DNA of 64,000 bases from Pasteurella canis (GCF_900454865.1 NZ_UGTV01000015.1:1924001-1988000), one strand, 5' to 3'; positions 48,935 through 59,356 are shown, counted from the stretch's first letter. The notes: generated by a model from the letters alone, not told the origin. Numbers and translations: made by a program.

Positions 48935-48976
48935 GAAAGAGCGGTTGAAATGGAGAAAAAACTGACCGCTCTTTTT
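48935..48976 (+). terminator. Hairpin between lsrF and lsrG
   Basis: AAAGAGCGGT (48936-48945) pairs with ACCGCTCTTT (48965-48974), followed by T. It looks like the common paired-uptake-sequence terminator with GTGCGGT changed to GAGCGGT in both arms, keeping pairing. Should lower expression of lsrG and the epimerase gene. Confidence 0.75.
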
Positions 48977-49007
48977 CACTCATTTTCCTTCATTTAGGGA
49001 GTCAACT

Positions 49008-49322
49008 ATGTTTGCAATGTTAGTGGAAATTAATATTAAAGAAGGTAAAGAGCAAGAGTTTCTAGAAGTTTTTGCACGAAACCATATTGGTACAAGACAA
49101 GAACCTGGTAATTTACGTTTTGATGTATTGCGTGATCCAGAAATCAGAACTCGCTTTTATGCTTATGAAGTTTATGTTAATGAGCAAGCTTTAGAAGCAC
49201 ATCGTCAAACGCCGCATTATCACCGTTGTGTTGCAGAACTAGAACCCATCATGACTGGTGCAAGAAGTAAAAAAATTTTTGAGTGGGTGATGCCAGAGAA
49301 TATAGCGAATGAATGTGAATAA
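49008..49322 (+). CDS. lsrG: Phospho-AI-2 isomerase LsrG
   Basis: 104 residues, ABM (antibiotic-biosynthesis-monooxygenase-like) ferredoxin fold. It isomerises phospho-DPD to the form used by LsrF. Blocks: MFAMLVEINIKEGKEQEFLE, EPGNLRFDVLRDPE, FYAYEVYVNEQALEAHRQTPHY. Start follows AGGGAG. Its 3' end overlaps the next gene by 14 bases. Confidence 0.93.
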   Translation: MFAMLVEINIKEGKEQEFLEVFARNHIGTRQEPGNLRFDVLRDPEIRTRFYAYEVYVNEQALEAHRQTPHYHRCVAELEPIMTGARSKKIFEWVMPENIANECE

Positions 49323-50004
49323 ACAACAACTAATTCAGCAATTAAGAAAGCAACCAATTAGTGTCGGTGTTTTAGCATCTGATTGGTTGAAATTCCCTGA
49401 AACTTTAACCACATTAGCACAACATGATTTACATTTATTGCACTTCGATATAGGTGATGGTCAGTTTTCCCCTTTTTTTACTGTAGGCCCTATTGCAGTT
49501 AAGCAATTTGCTTCACCTTTTATTAAAGATGTACATTTAATGGTCAAAGATCCTTTGCATGTTGCGAGAGATTGTGCGAAAGCAGGGGCGAATATTATTA
49601 CACTACAAGTGGAACAAGTGGATACGCTCGCTGAAACGATTGCTTATCTTCACGAAAATTATCCTGATGTGTTGATTGGATTAACACTTTGTCCAGAAAC
49701 ACCATTGGAGTCGTTACAGCCTTATTTGGAGAAAGTTGATTTAATTCAACTACTCACATTGGATCCTAGAACAGGTATAAAAGCGTCAACAGATGTCGTT
49801 ATTGAGCGAATTTTAGCATTAACGAAAATGTTAGGAAGCGTTCGTGATGAGAAATTGATTGCTGTAGATGGCTCAATGAACTTAACACTTGCCACGCAGC
49901 TTTATCCATTTGATATTGATTGGATTGTATCTGGTAGCGCTTTATTTAGCCAAACAGATTTAAACCGCACTTTAGCTGAATGGCGAACTGCTTTTTCTCA
50001 ATAA
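49309..50004 (+). CDS. lsrE: Ribulose-phosphate 3-epimerase-like protein, lsrE type
   Basis: 231 residues, TIM barrel of the ribulose-5-P 3-epimerase family. The metal/catalytic positions of that family seem kept: HFDIGDG (His and Asp), DVHLMV and the second Asp in AVDGSMN, although flanking residues differ from housekeeping Rpe (VDGS for VDGG). Overlaps lsrG by 14 bases, so it is the last lsr-operon gene. Similar genes called lsrE end some lsr operons; the reaction is not known. Bidirectional terminator follows. Confidence 0.8.
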   Translation: MNVNKQQLIQQLRKQPISVGVLASDWLKFPETLTTLAQHDLHLLHFDIGDGQFSPFFTVGPIAVKQFASPFIKDVHLMVKDPLHVARDCAKAGANIITLQVEQVDTLAETIAYLHENYPDVLIGLTLCPETPLESLQPYLEKVDLIQLLTLDPRTGIKASTDVVIERILALTKMLGSVRDEKLIAVDGSMNLTLATQLYPFDIDWIVSGSALFSQTDLNRTLAEWRTAFSQ

Positions 50005-50015
50005 ATTTAATAATC

Positions 50016-50047
50016 AAAAACACCGCATTAGTCTGCGGTGTTTTTTT
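50016..50047. terminator. Bidirectional terminator after the lsr operon
   Basis: AAAAACACCGCA (50016-50027) pairs with TGCGGTGTTTTT (50034-50045); 12-base-pair stem, T run on both strands. Lies between convergent lsrE and the RarD-like gene. Confidence 0.93.
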
Positions 50048-50923
50048 CTATTTATAACGTCGTTTTAATCGAATCAATCCTTCGCTTATGAATAAGAGCA
50101 TGGAGATCATTAAACAAATAAAGAGTGGAATAGTTTCGCTATCCAGTTGCTCGCCAATTAAAAATGATACAAATAGCATCATAATAGGTTCAGCATAGCC
50201 TAATAAGCCGAGCACGTTAATAGGCAGTAAGCTACTGGCAACAATATAAGTATTGAGTGCAACACCACTGATTAAACCAAGTAAAACCAGTAACCATAAA
50301 ATATTTGGGTTGACTTGTTGTACTGTATTGAGATCAACTTGTAAGGCGAAATAGATACAAACTGGCAATAATAAGCTCATTTCGATACAAAAACCTGCAA
50401 GATCGTTAATTTTGAGTATTTTACGCGTAGCAAAATAAGTGCTGTAACCGAAACTGACTAAAAGAGCCTCCCACGAAAGTCCACCTTTTAAAATAATATT
50501 GGAAAATACACCAATAGCCGCAATGACAACAGCAAAAAATTTAATCCTTGAGATATATTCTTTGAAGATAACACGTCCAGTTAGGACCATGACTAAAGGT
50601 AAGAGTAAGTAACCAAAAGACACGCTTAGCGCACTGCCGTTATTGGGTGCCCATAGAAATAACCAGATTTGAATCCCCATCATCGCCGAGTTAAATAAAA
50701 AGCCTAAAATTAGCAGAGGTTGTTGTTTAATACGTTCAAAATAATGTAGAAGTGCTTGTTTTTGTTTAAATAAAAACACAGCAGCAATGACGAAAGGTAG
50801 AGTAAAAATAATACGAAACCCGAAGATATCCTCGCCCCCAAGTGGCTGTAAAAGGGTGGAAAAATAATATAAATAGCCGAATAACACTGAGGCTGATAAA
50901 GATAAAATTATCCCTTTTAACAT
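50048..50923 (-). CDS. rarD: RarD-like EamA-family transporter
   Basis: 291 residues with about ten membrane helices. Layout and segments GIQIWLFLWAPNNGSALSVSFGYLLLPLV and YSTYFATRKI parallel RarD (E. coli 296 residues), a family annotated as chloramphenicol-sensitive protein but of uncertain substrate. Only 45 bases downstream of ilvY in the same direction, so possibly co-transcribed with it. Confidence 0.82.
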   Translation of the reverse strand: MLKGIILSLSASVLFGYLYYFSTLLQPLGGEDIFGFRIIFTLPFVIAAVFLFKQKQALLHYFERIKQQPLLILGFLFNSAMMGIQIWLFLWAPNNGSALSVSFGYLLLPLVMVLTGRVIFKEYISRIKFFAVVIAAIGVFSNIILKGGLSWEALLVSFGYSTYFATRKILKINDLAGFCIEMSLLLPVCIYFALQVDLNTVQQVNPNILWLLVLLGLISGVALNTYIVASSLLPINVLGLLGYAEPIMMLFVSFLIGEQLDSETIPLFICLMISMLLFISEGLIRLKRRYK

Positions 50924-50968
50924 AGACTTATCCTAGAGCAATATAAAATTAACGTGTTGTTAACAACT

Positions 50969-51850
50969 TTACTCCAACACTTGCCAAAATGCACGCACTA
51001 ATGGTTTAGCTAAGCATTTTTTTTGTACACAAATACCTAATTCAAAAGGTTGTGCTGGTGGATTTAAATGTAATATTGAAATTTGGCTATTCATTGGACT
51101 GTTTTTAATCACAACATCAGGTAACATCGCAACACCACAACCGAGAGCAACCATTGGCATAATTGCCTCATGTCCAGCGACAGTAGCATAAATTCTAGGA
51201 TGTTTAATTTTTTGTTGTTTAAACCATTCGTCGATACGCTGCCGAGCGGGCCCCTCAACAGGTAAAATAAACGGAACTTGTTGCCAGTCAATCGGTGTTT
51301 TTTGTAACAATTGTGTCGCAGGACAGGCGATGCGAGGGGCAATGAGTGACAGACTAATATCATCAATATAATGAAATTCGACACTGCTTGGTAAATTTTT
51401 TGGTCGACCAGCCAGCGCAAGATCAACTTGTTGTGTTTGTACTTGTTGTAATGCAGAGGCTGGATCGCCAGTAGTAAGCTGAATCTCGACTTTAGGATAA
51501 CGCGCTCGAAATTTTTCTAGTATATTTGGTAAATGGCTATAAGCTGCAGTGACGGAGCAGAAGATTTTCAGTTCACCACAGAGTACTTCGGTCGGATTAT
51601 CGCGCAGTTGTTGTTTTATTTGTAGCCATTCTGCCCAACTTTGTTGTGCGAAGGGAAGGAATTGTTCACCTGCTTCTGTAAGGACAACTTGGCGATTATC
51701 GCGAAGGAATAACGTTTGTCCTAACTGCTCCTCCATGCGTTGAATTTGGCGCGAGAGTGTAGAAGGTGACATATGGTTTTGTGTCGCTGTTCTAGCGAAG
51801 TTTTTTGTTTCACAAAGGTGCAGAAACAGTTTGAGATCGTTGAAGTTCAA
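50969..51850 (-). CDS. ilvY: LysR-type activator of ilvC
   Basis: 293 residues. N-terminal winged helix: FARTATQNHMSPSTLSRQIQ near residues 18-37, then a type 2 periplasmic-binding-like effector domain (GELKIFCSVTAAYSHLPNILEKFRA). IlvY activates divergent ilvC when acetolactate or acetohydroxybutyrate binds; the arrangement here is the same. Strong identity from context. Confidence 0.93.
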   Translation of the reverse strand: MNFNDLKLFLHLCETKNFARTATQNHMSPSTLSRQIQRMEEQLGQTLFLRDNRQVVLTEAGEQFLPFAQQSWAEWLQIKQQLRDNPTEVLCGELKIFCSVTAAYSHLPNILEKFRARYPKVEIQLTTGDPASALQQVQTQQVDLALAGRPKNLPSSVEFHYIDDISLSLIAPRIACPATQLLQKTPIDWQQVPFILPVEGPARQRIDEWFKQQKIKHPRIYATVAGHEAIMPMVALGCGVAMLPDVVIKNSPMNSQISILHLNPPAQPFELGICVQKKCLAKPLVRAFWQVLE

Positions 51851-51891
51851 GGTGTAAGTTTCCCAAAATATCGTATTAAATAGTTCTTATG

Positions 51892-51906
51892 TTGCAATAA
51901 TTGCAA
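51892..51906. promoter_or_regulatory. IlvY operator candidate
   Basis: TTGCAA-TAA-TTGCAA region: TTGCAATAATTGCAA is an inverted repeat of TTGCAAT/ATTGCAA in the ilvY-ilvC gap, matching the TTGCAA-type half sites of known IlvY operators. It is 42 bases from ilvY and 127 from ilvC. Confidence 0.6.
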
Positions 51907-52032
51907 TATAAAATACCAATAATATCAATTTACGCAATGATAAAAATCACTATAATCAAAACAAAGTACAAATAATATGCAAATACAACATCATACCAAT
52001 ACACAAACAACATCAAATTTAAGGACATAACA

Positions 52033-53508
52033 ATGGCTAACTATTTCAACACATTAAATTTACGCCAACAATTAGATCAATTGGGGCGTTGCCGCTTTAT
52101 GGATCGTAATGAATTTGCTAATGAAGCAGATTATTTAAAAGGCAAAAAAATTGTTATCGTCGGTTGTGGTGCACAAGGACTGAATCAAGGATTAAATATG
52201 CGTGATTCAGGTTTAGACATTAGTTATGCTTTACGTCCTGAGGCGATTGAAGAAAAGCGTGCCTCATTCCAACGTGCAACAGAAAACGGCTTTAAAGTAG
52301 GTACTTATCAAGAATTAATTCCAACTGCTGATTTAGTCGTAAATTTAACGCCAGATAAACAGCACTCAAAGGTTGTAGCAGATGTGATGCCATTAATGAA
52401 ACAAGGTGCTGCACTGGGTTATTCTCACGGTTTAAATATCGTGGAAGTGGGCGAGCAAATCCGCAAGGATATCACAGTTGTAATGGTGGCACCAAAATGT
52501 CCAGGTACAGAAGTGCGAGAAGAATATAAACGTGGCTTTGGTGTACCAACATTGATCGCAGTACATCCTGAAAACGATCCAAATGGTGATGGTTTAGAAA
52601 TTGCTAAAGCTTGGGCGGCTGCAACAGGTGGTCATCGTGCAGGTGTGCTAGAGTCTTCATTTGTTGCTGAAGTGAAATCTGACCTAATGGGTGAGCAAAC
52701 TATTCTGTGCGGTATGTTACAAGCGGGCTCAATTGTGTGTTATGACAAATTAGTTGCAGATGGAAAAGATCCTGCTTATGCAGGTAAATTAATCCAATAT
52801 GGTTGGGAAACGATTACAGAAGCTTTAAAACAAGGCGGTATTACTTTAATGATGGATCGTTTATCGAATTCAGCTAAATTACGTGCGTTTGAGCTTTCAG
52901 AACTCATTAAAGAAAAACTCGCGTTTTTATTTGAAAAACATATGGATGACATTATTAGCGGTGAGTTTTCCTCAACCATGATGGCAGACTGGGCAAATGG
53001 TGATGTGAACCTTTTAAAATGGCGTGAAGAAACGGGAAAAACAGCATTTGAGAATGCACCAAAATACGAAGGTAAAATTAGTGAACAAGAGTATTTTGAC
53101 CATGGTGTATTAATGGTTGCAATGGTAAAAGCGGGCGTTGAACTTGCTTTTGATACTATGGTAGCCAGTGGTATTTATGAGGAGTCAGCCTATTATGAAT
53201 CATTACACGAACTGCCATTAATTGCGAATACGATTGCACGTAAGCGTTTATATGAAATGAATGTGGTAATTTCTGACACTGCTGAATATGGTAATTACTT
53301 ATTTGCTAATGTTGCGACACCGATTTTAGCAAAGGAAATTATACCAATGTTAGCACGTGGTGATTTAGGTGAACCGACTCCAACAGTTGAAATTGATAAT
53401 ATTACTCTACGTGATGTGAATGATGCGATTCGGAATCATCCGATTGAAATTGTGGGACAGGAATTACGCGGTTATATGACGGATATGAAACGTATTTCGT
53501 CAAATTAA
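52033..53508 (+). CDS. ilvC: Ketol-acid reductoisomerase (class II, long form)
   Basis: NADPH- and Mg-dependent isomeroreduction of acetolactate/acetohydroxybutyrate, second step of valine/isoleucine synthesis. 491 residues with duplicated C-terminal helical domain, the enterobacterial long form. Nucleotide site [18 protein letters not shown]; metal-site acids in [12 protein letters not shown] and the second-repeat [15 protein letters not shown]. Start follows AAGGACATAACA. Terminator follows. Confidence 0.97.
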   Translation: MANYFNTLNLRQQLDQLGRCRFMDRNEFANEADYLKGKKIVIVGCGAQGLNQGLNMRDSGLDISYALRPEAIEEKRASFQRATENGFKVGTYQELIPTADLVVNLTPDKQHSKVVADVMPLMKQGAALGYSHGLNIVEVGEQIRKDITVVMVAPKCPGTEVREEYKRGFGVPTLIAVHPENDPNGDGLEIAKAWAAATGGHRAGVLESSFVAEVKSDLMGEQTILCGMLQAGSIVCYDKLVADGKDPAYAGKLIQYGWETITEALKQGGITLMMDRLSNSAKLRAFELSELIKEKLAFLFEKHMDDIISGEFSSTMMADWANGDVNLLKWREETGKTAFENAPKYEGKISEQEYFDHGVLMVAMVKAGVELAFDTMVASGIYEESAYYESLHELPLIANTIARKRLYEMNVVISDTAEYGNYLFANVATPILAKEIIPMLARGDLGEPTPTVEIDNITLRDVNDAIRNHPIEIVGQELRGYMTDMKRISSN

Positions 53509-53528
53509 TTGAGTCTATTTAGGTATAA

Positions 53529-53556
53529 AAAACCAGTCATGAATATGACTGGTTTT
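53529..53556 (+). terminator. ilvC terminator
   Basis: AAAACCAGTCAT (53529-53540) and ATGACTGGTTTT (53545-53556): perfect 12-base-pair stem, four-base loop. Confidence 0.92.
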
Positions 53557-53606
53557 ATTATATCAATATTTCACAAAATCAGACCGCACTTTAACTTATA
53601 ATAGTC

Positions 53607-54395
53607 TTATTGTTCTTCTCGTTTGACTTCGTCCCAAAGCAAATCCATTTCCATAAGTGAACTGTCCGCAAATGTTTTATTATTCTGTTTGAGTTTTCTT
53701 TCTACAGCACGAAAACGTTGCTCAAATTTGTGGTTAGCTTTGCGTAAGCTTTCTTCGGGTTGGCAATGTAAATGGCGACTGAGATTTACGACAGCGAATA
53801 GTAAATCTCCGATTTCCTCTTCAATTTTAGCTTGCTGCCTAGGTGATTTTTCTATTTCTTGCTGAACTTCATTTAATTCTTCTTTAATTTTTTCGATGAC
53901 ATGAGTTGTCTCATTCCAGTCAAAACCTACTTTTGCACAGCGTTTTTGTAATTTTTCAGCTCGCATTAATGCAGGAAATGCATGGGGAATATTATCTAAA
54001 ATTGATGTTTGTCCTTTGTTTTGGTTTTCTTGTGCTTTAATAGCATTCCAATTTTGTAAGGCTTCTTGCTCATTATGTGCTTTTTTATTACCAAAAACAT
54101 GGGGATGACGACGAATAATTTTACTGGAAACAGTGTTCACTACGTCATCAAAAGTAAAATGCTCATCTTCAGTAGCTAACTGGCTAAAGAAAATGACTTG
54201 TAATAGAAGGTCTCCAAGCTCTTCTTTTAAATCTTGCATATTGTTTTGTTGAATAGCTTCGATGACCTCATAAGTTTCTTCAGTTAAACAAGGAATCATG
54301 GTCTGATAATTTTGTTTCAGATCCCAAGGACATCCTCCATTTGGATTGCGTAACTGAGCAATCAGTTTTACAAACTCTTGAATTGAATATGTCAT
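53607..54395 (-). CDS. mazG: Nucleoside triphosphate pyrophosphohydrolase MazG
   Basis: 262 residues (E. coli 263), two all-alpha NTP-PPase domains. Metal-binding motifs: [10 protein letters not shown] and [12 protein letters not shown] in the first half; [10 protein letters not shown] and [16 protein letters not shown] in the second. Hydrolyses all NTPs to NMP and PPi. Single gene, convergent with ilvC; the gap has an uptake sequence near 53582. Confidence 0.95.
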   Translation of the reverse strand: MTYSIQEFVKLIAQLRNPNGGCPWDLKQNYQTMIPCLTEETYEVIEAIQQNNMQDLKEELGDLLLQVIFFSQLATEDEHFTFDDVVNTVSSKIIRRHPHVFGNKKAHNEQEALQNWNAIKAQENQNKGQTSILDNIPHAFPALMRAEKLQKRCAKVGFDWNETTHVIEKIKEELNEVQQEIEKSPRQQAKIEEEIGDLLFAVVNLSRHLHCQPEESLRKANHKFEQRFRAVERKLKQNNKTFADSSLMEMDLLWDEVKREEQ

Positions 54396-54579
54396 TTTAA
54401 GTAGACCTTTTTTAAAAAATTGAGATTTATCATAGTATAATTTTTATTTCGTAAGTGGAATGTTAGTTTAACAGGAAAACTTCTTTAAAACGTGATCTAG
54501 TGCATACTTTTTTTTATGGAGCGGTGTTATGATAATATTACTTTATGAGTAATCCCCTCGATCAGATAAGGAGTTTATT

Positions 54580-55005
54580 ATGTATAAACACGTATTAGTA
54601 GCAGTAGATCTTTCTGATGAAAGTCAATTTTTATTAGAAAAAGCGGCTGGCGTAGCAAGACGGAATGAGGCGAAGTTATCAATTATTCACGTTGATGTGA
54701 ACTTTTCTGATCTTTATACAGGATTGATTGATGTTAATATGGCGTCAATGCAAGATCGTATTTCTTCTGAAACACAGCAAACATTAGTTCATTTAGCCGA
54801 AAATGCGAGTTATCCTGTGACTGAAAAACTAAGTGGTAGTGGTGATTTAGGTCAAGTATTAGCCGATGCTATCGAAAAATACGATGTTGACTTGCTTGTT
54901 ACTGGTCATCATCAAGACTTTTGGAGTAAACTAATGTCTTCAACACGTCAAGTGATGAATAACATTTCAGTAGACATGTTAGTTGTACCTTTACGTGATG
55001 AATAA
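54580..55005 (+). CDS. uspA: Universal stress protein A
   Basis: 141 residues, UspA fold: [15 protein letters not shown] at the N-terminus and the C-terminal [24 protein letters not shown]. UspA of this class binds no ATP (it lacks the G-2x-G-9x-G-S/T motif). Start follows AAGGAG. Precedes alaS on the same strand but a terminator lies between. Confidence 0.94.
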   Translation: MYKHVLVAVDLSDESQFLLEKAAGVARRNEAKLSIIHVDVNFSDLYTGLIDVNMASMQDRISSETQQTLVHLAENASYPVTEKLSGSGDLGQVLADAIEKYDVDLLVTGHHQDFWSKLMSSTRQVMNNISVDMLVVPLRDE

Positions 55006-55054
55006 GGTCGACTTATTTGATAATTAAACTTTTGTAAAAAGTTTGTAAAAATGT

Positions 55055-55097
55055 AACCGCACTTTGATGAGAATGTTGAAGTGCGGTTGGTTTTTTT
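55055..55097 (+). terminator. uspA terminator built from two uptake sequences
   Basis: AACCGCACTT (55055-55064) and AAGTGCGGTT (55079-55088) are opposed uptake sequences pairing perfectly over 10 bases, followed by T7 at 55091-55097. Confidence 0.93.
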
Positions 55098-55244
55098 GTA
55101 GGCTTGAATGGGCAAAAAATCTTTATTTTTTATAGAAAAAGCCTTTTTATAAATGCCAAAAATATGCAAAAATAAGTAGACTAACTTTTAATCGTATTGT
55201 TATTAGTTATTTAAAATAATATGAAAAGCAAGGCTTATATATAA

Positions 55245-57869
55245 ATGAAAACAACAGCAGAAATTAGACAATCTTTTCTTGATTTTTTCCAGACTAAAGG
55301 TCATCAAATTGTAGCAAGTAGCTCACTTGTTCCTGATAATGATCCGACTTTATTATTCACTAATGCAGGAATGAATCAATTTAAAGACGTTTTTTTGGGG
55401 ATGGATAAACGTCCTTATTCTCGAGCAACAACTGCGCAGCGTTGTGTCCGTGCCGGTGGTAAGCATAATGACTTAGAAAATGTAGGCTATACCGCACGTC
55501 ATCACACTTTTTTTGAAATGCTCGGTAATTTTAGTTTTGGCGATTATTTCAAAAAAGATGCCATTCATTTTGGTTGGGAATTTCTGACTTCACCACGTTG
55601 GTTAGGGTTACCTAAAGAGAAATTATGGGTAACAGTTTATGCAACTGATGATGAAGCTTATGATATTTGGAATAAAGAAGTAGGTGTACCCGCTGAGAGA
55701 ATCGTACGTATTGGTGATAATAAAGGTGCACCATATGCTTCTGATAACTTTTGGGCGATGGGCGATACAGGTCCTTGTGGTCCTTGTACAGAGATTTTTT
55801 ATGACCATGGTGATCATATTTGGGGGGGACCACCAGGCTCCCCAGAAGAGGATGGTGATCGCTATATCGAAATTTGGAATATTGTTTTTATGCAGTTTAA
55901 TCGCCATTCTGATGGTACAATGGAAGCGTTACCAAAACCTTCCGTTGATACTGGAATGGGATTAGAGCGGATTAGTGCGGTATTGCAACACGTTAATTCA
56001 AACTATGAAATTGATATTTTCCAAAAATTAATTGCTAAAGTGTCGGAATTAACTGGCGAAAAAGATTTAAATAATAAATCATTACGTGTAATTGCAGATC
56101 ATATTCGTTCATGCGCGTACTTAATTGCAGATGGTGTTATTCCATCAAATGAAGGTCGTGGTTATGTATTACGCCGTATTATTCGCCGTGCTGTTCGTCA
56201 TGGTAATTTATTAGGTGCTAAGGAAGCATTTTTCTATAAATTAGTACCAACATTAATTGATGTGATGGCTGAAGCAGGTGTTGAAGTCAGAGAAAAACAA
56301 GCTAATGTTGAAAAATTATTGCGTTTAGAAGAAGAACAATTCGCTCGTACTTTAGAACGTGGTTTAACATTGTTAGATGAGGCTTTAGCTAATGTACAAG
56401 ATGGAGTACTTTCTGGTGAAGTGGCATTTAAATTATACGACACCTATGGTTTCCCATTAGATCTCACTGCAGATGTCTGTCGTGAACGCAATATCACGAT
56501 TGATGAGGCAGGTTTTGATCGTGAAATGGAAGCACAACGTTTGCGTGCACAATCGGCAAGCCAATTTGGTATGGATTACAATAATGTCATTCGCGTTGAA
56601 GGTACGACAACTTTTGAAGGCTATACTGAATCTGAATCTCTGGCAAAAGTGACCGCACTTTTTGCTGAAGGTAAGCCTGTCGATCGTATTGAAGCAGGGC
56701 AGAGTGCTGTAGTTATTTTGGAAAATACGCCATTCTATGCTGAATCGGGTGGCCAAATTGGTGATAGTGGTCGATTAGTAGGACAAGGTTTCACATTTGA
56801 TGTAAAAGATACACAAAAATATGGGCAAGTTTTTGGTCATATTGGTGAATTAATGAGTGGTAGTTTAGCTATTGGCCAATCTGTTCATGCTGTAGTTGAT
56901 GTGGTTCGTCGTGATCAAACTTCACTAAACCATTCGGCAACTCATTTATTACATGCTGCACTACGTCAAGTATTGGGAACTCATGTTGTTCAAAAAGGTT
57001 CGCTTGTTTCAGATGTTGCACTACGTTTTGATTTTGCACATCCAGAAGCAATCACGAAAGAACAATTAGTTGAGATTGAGCGTATTGTGAATCAACAAGT
57101 TCGAGCCAACCATATCATTCAAACAGAGCTAATGGAACTGGAAGCAGCGAAAGCAAAAGGTGCAATGGCATTATTTGGTGAGAAATATGCTGATCAAGTA
57201 CGTGTTTTGACAATGGGCGATTTTTCCATTGAACTTTGTGGTGGTATTCACGCTAAACGCACGGGTGATATTGGTTTATTTAAAATTATCACGGAAACTG
57301 CGATTGCGGCAGGGATTCGGCGTATTGAAGCTATTACTGGTGAAAATGCGATTTCTTGGCTGCACCAGCAGCAAGCATTGCTTACACAAAGTGCAGATTT
57401 ATTGAAATCAGATGTTAATTCTATTTTAGAAAAAATTCAGCAGCTACAAGATAAGTCGAAAAAATCTGAAAAAGAATTACAAGTCTTGAAAGAAAAAGCC
57501 GCAATGCAGGCTGGCTCTGATTTGATTAAAAATGCAGTTGAAATAAACAATGTTTCTGTCATTATTCAGAAACTTGATGGTGTTGAAGCCAAATCGCTAC
57601 GTGTTATGGTTGACGATTTGAAAAATCAACTTGGCTCAGCAGTTATTGTTTTTGCCTCAGTCGTTGATGGGAAGGTAAATTTAATTGCGGGTGTGACAAA
57701 TGATTTAACTGGCAAAGTAAAAGCAGGCGAGTTAGTCAATGTGTTAGCACAACAAGTTGGCGGTAAGGGTGGTGGTCGTCCTGATATGGCGATGGCTGGT
57801 GGTACACAAGTTGATAATGTAGATCAAGCATTATCTGTTGGTGCAGAATGGCTAAAAGCGAACTTGTAG
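55245..57869 (+). CDS. alaS: Alanyl-tRNA synthetase
   Basis: 874 residues (E. coli 876). Order: class II catalytic core ([26 protein letters not shown]), tRNA-binding helical region, editing domain with zinc ligands HSATHLLH and [11 protein letters not shown], a coiled coil around 715-760, and the C-Ala domain with [15 protein letters not shown]. Charges tRNA-Ala. The ribosome site is weak (AAGG, 13 bases before ATG). A G7 run occurs near 55822. Confidence 0.97.
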   Translation: MKTTAEIRQSFLDFFQTKGHQIVASSSLVPDNDPTLLFTNAGMNQFKDVFLGMDKRPYSRATTAQRCVRAGGKHNDLENVGYTARHHTFFEMLGNFSFGDYFKKDAIHFGWEFLTSPRWLGLPKEKLWVTVYATDDEAYDIWNKEVGVPAERIVRIGDNKGAPYASDNFWAMGDTGPCGPCTEIFYDHGDHIWGGPPGSPEEDGDRYIEIWNIVFMQFNRHSDGTMEALPKPSVDTGMGLERISAVLQHVNSNYEIDIFQKLIAKVSELTGEKDLNNKSLRVIADHIRSCAYLIADGVIPSNEGRGYVLRRIIRRAVRHGNLLGAKEAFFYKLVPTLIDVMAEAGVEVREKQANVEKLLRLEEEQFARTLERGLTLLDEALANVQDGVLSGEVAFKLYDTYGFPLDLTADVCRERNITIDEAGFDREMEAQRLRAQSASQFGMDYNNVIRVEGTTTFEGYTESESLAKVTALFAEGKPVDRIEAGQSAVVILENTPFYAESGGQIGDSGRLVGQGFTFDVKDTQKYGQVFGHIGELMSGSLAIGQSVHAVVDVVRRDQTSLNHSATHLLHAALRQVLGTHVVQKGSLVSDVALRFDFAHPEAITKEQLVEIERIVNQQVRANHIIQTELMELEAAKAKGAMALFGEKYADQVRVLTMGDFSIELCGGIHAKRTGDIGLFKIITETAIAAGIRRIEAITGENAISWLHQQQALLTQSADLLKSDVNSILEKIQQLQDKSKKSEKELQVLKEKAAMQAGSDLIKNAVEINNVSVIIQKLDGVEAKSLRVMVDDLKNQLGSAVIVFASVVDGKVNLIAGVTNDLTGKVKAGELVNVLAQQVGGKGGGRPDMAMAGGTQVDNVDQALSVGAEWLKANL

Positions 57870-57879
57870 TATAACACTT

Positions 57880-57925
57880 TCACTTTTTATTATTTTGTAT
57901 ATGGAGTGCAAAATAAAAAAAGTGA
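57880..57925 (+). promoter_or_regulatory. Long hairpin between alaS and csrA, GGA in loop
   Basis: TCACTTTTTATTATTTTG (57880-57897) pairs, with one bulge, with CAAAATAAAAAAAGTGA (57909-57925). The 11-base loop TATATGGAGTG carries GGA, the motif CsrA binds in hairpin loops. It may be an alaS terminator, a CsrA target, or both. Confidence 0.5.
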
Positions 57926-58003
57926 GTGGTTTCGATATTTAAGATAGGGATGTTGTAAGCAAACAGGAATTTTGCATAAACTATAAAAAGGTGAGGAGTT
58001 CAT

Positions 58004-58192
58004 ATGCTAATCTTAACCCGTAAAGTTGGCGAAAGCTTACTCATCGGCGATGATATTTCTATCACGATTCTAAATATACGAGGAAATCAAGTAAAAATTG
58101 GAATCAAGGCCCCTAAAGACGTTTCTGTTCATAGAGAAGAGATTTACCAACGTATTAAACAGGCATTAGATGAACCTCAACAGCCTGAATGA
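58004..58192 (+). CDS. csrA: Carbon storage regulator CsrA
   Basis: 62 residues (E. coli 61), a small dimeric RNA-binding protein that represses or stabilises mRNAs at GGA motifs. Key binding residues are visible: [10 protein letters not shown] at the N-terminus (Leu4, Arg6) and [10 protein letters not shown] (Arg44). Ribosome site GTGAGGAG itself contains GGA, fitting autoregulation. alaS-csrA order is general in gamma-proteobacteria. Confidence 0.96.
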   Translation: MLILTRKVGESLLIGDDISITILNIRGNQVKIGIKAPKDVSVHREEIYQRIKQALDEPQQPE

Positions 58193-58235
58193 GCAGATAT
58201 TTAATTATTTGAGATAAATTTTTAAATATTTGATA

Positions 58236-58287
58236 GGGACGATGAAAATATTAAAGTCCCAAAATCATTGTTGTTGGGAAGTTTTTT
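58236..58287 (+). terminator. Overlapping alternative hairpins between csrA and galU
   Basis: GGGAC (58236-58240) can pair with GTCCC (58256-58260), or CCCAA (58258-58262) with TTGGG (58274-58278), the latter followed by a T run (58282-58287). They share CCC so are mutually exclusive. The second looks like a weak terminator for csrA. Confidence 0.45.
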
Positions 58288-58423
58288 GAGTGATTAGATT
58301 GAGCGTTTGTTGTTTTATACAAATTTAGATGGCTCAAAGCCGATGAAAATATATAGTAATAATGTCCATGCGTTTTGATAACGTTTCAACTAGGCAAATG
58401 TTACTATAATAAAAGGAAGAAGA

Positions 58424-59311
58424 ATGAAAGCGATTATCCCCGTTGCAGGTTTAGGCACTCGTATGCTGCCTGCTACAAAAGCGATTCCAAAAGAAATGCT
58501 CACATTGGTGGATAAACCATTAATTCAATATGTCGTTAATGAATGTGTTGCAGCAGGCATGAAAGAAATTGTGTTAGTTACACACTCTTCTAAAAATGCT
58601 ATTGAAAACCATTTTGATACATCATTTGAATTAGAAACTATGCTTGAGAAACGTGTTAAACGTCAACTTTTAGATGAGGTTCGCTCAATTTGTCCAAAAG
58701 ATGTGACGATTATGCATGTACGTCAAGGTAATGCAAAAGGATTGGGTCATGCTGTTTTGTGTGGTCGTCCAGTTGTTGGTAACGAACCGTTTGCCGTGAT
58801 TTTACCTGACGTTCTATTGGCTGATTTTTCCGCTGATCAAAAACGTGAAAATTTAGCAGCAATGGTGAAACGCTTTGAGGAGACACAAGTCAGTCAAATT
58901 ATGGTCTCGCCAGTTGCTGAGAAAGATGTAAGCAGCTATGGTATTGTTGATTGTGGTAATGTTACTCTGATGGGGGGGGACAGTGCTAAAATCAATAATA
59001 TTATAGAAAAACCTAGTATTGAAAAGGCGCCTTCTAATTTAGCTGTAGTTGGGCGCTATGTGTTTTCAGCCACAATTTGGGACTTACTTGAGAAAACACC
59101 TATTGGTGTTGGTGATGAGATTCAATTAACTGATGCAATTGACATGTTAATTGAGAGAGAAACGGTTGAGGCATTCCATATGACTGGTAAGACATTTGAT
59201 TGTGGTGATAAAATAGGCTATATGCAAGCATTTGTTGAATATGGTTTACAGCATGAAAAACTAGGTCAGCCCTTTAAGGCATATTTAAAACAGTTAGTTA
59301 AATCGCTTTAA
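58424..59311 (+). CDS. galU: UTP-glucose-1-phosphate uridylyltransferase
   Basis: Makes UDP-glucose for LPS, capsule and galactose metabolism. 295 residues. Nucleotide site [22 protein letters not shown], then [10 protein letters not shown] and [14 protein letters not shown] run of eight G (58972-58979) encodes Gly-Gly at about codon 184 (LMGGDSAK); the frame is open. Start after AAGGAAGAAG. A short terminator follows. The alaS-csrA-galU order agrees with Haemophilus. Confidence 0.96.
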   Translation: MKAIIPVAGLGTRMLPATKAIPKEMLTLVDKPLIQYVVNECVAAGMKEIVLVTHSSKNAIENHFDTSFELETMLEKRVKRQLLDEVRSICPKDVTIMHVRQGNAKGLGHAVLCGRPVVGNEPFAVILPDVLLADFSADQKRENLAAMVKRFEETQVSQIMVSPVAEKDVSSYGIVDCGNVTLMGGDSAKINNIIEKPSIEKAPSNLAVVGRYVFSATIWDLLEKTPIGVGDEIQLTDAIDMLIERETVEAFHMTGKTFDCGDKIGYMQAFVEYGLQHEKLGQPFKAYLKQLVKSL

Positions 59312-59332
59312 TATTCGATTATTTATTCTTTT

Positions 59333-59356
59333 AGGCATCTTTTGGATGCCTTTTTT
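59333..59356 (+). terminator. galU terminator
   Basis: AGGCATC (59333-59339) and GATGCCT (59345-59351), then T6. Confidence 0.92.

Noticed and set aside
54480..54510. CRP-like site before uspA (CGTGATCTAGTGCATA)
   Set aside because: The right half has no match to TCACA and the left half is off by one, so it is not distinguishable from chance.
55612..55965. Overlapping reading frames of 73-94 codons on both strands inside alaS
   Set aside because: They lie wholly within the conserved alaS coding sequence, have low-complexity His/Tyr-rich or Ile-rich translations and no ribosome sites.
58193..58423. Possible tRNA gene after csrA, as in E. coli
   Set aside because: No cloverleaf, no GGTTCGAATCC-like T arm; only short hairpins are present.
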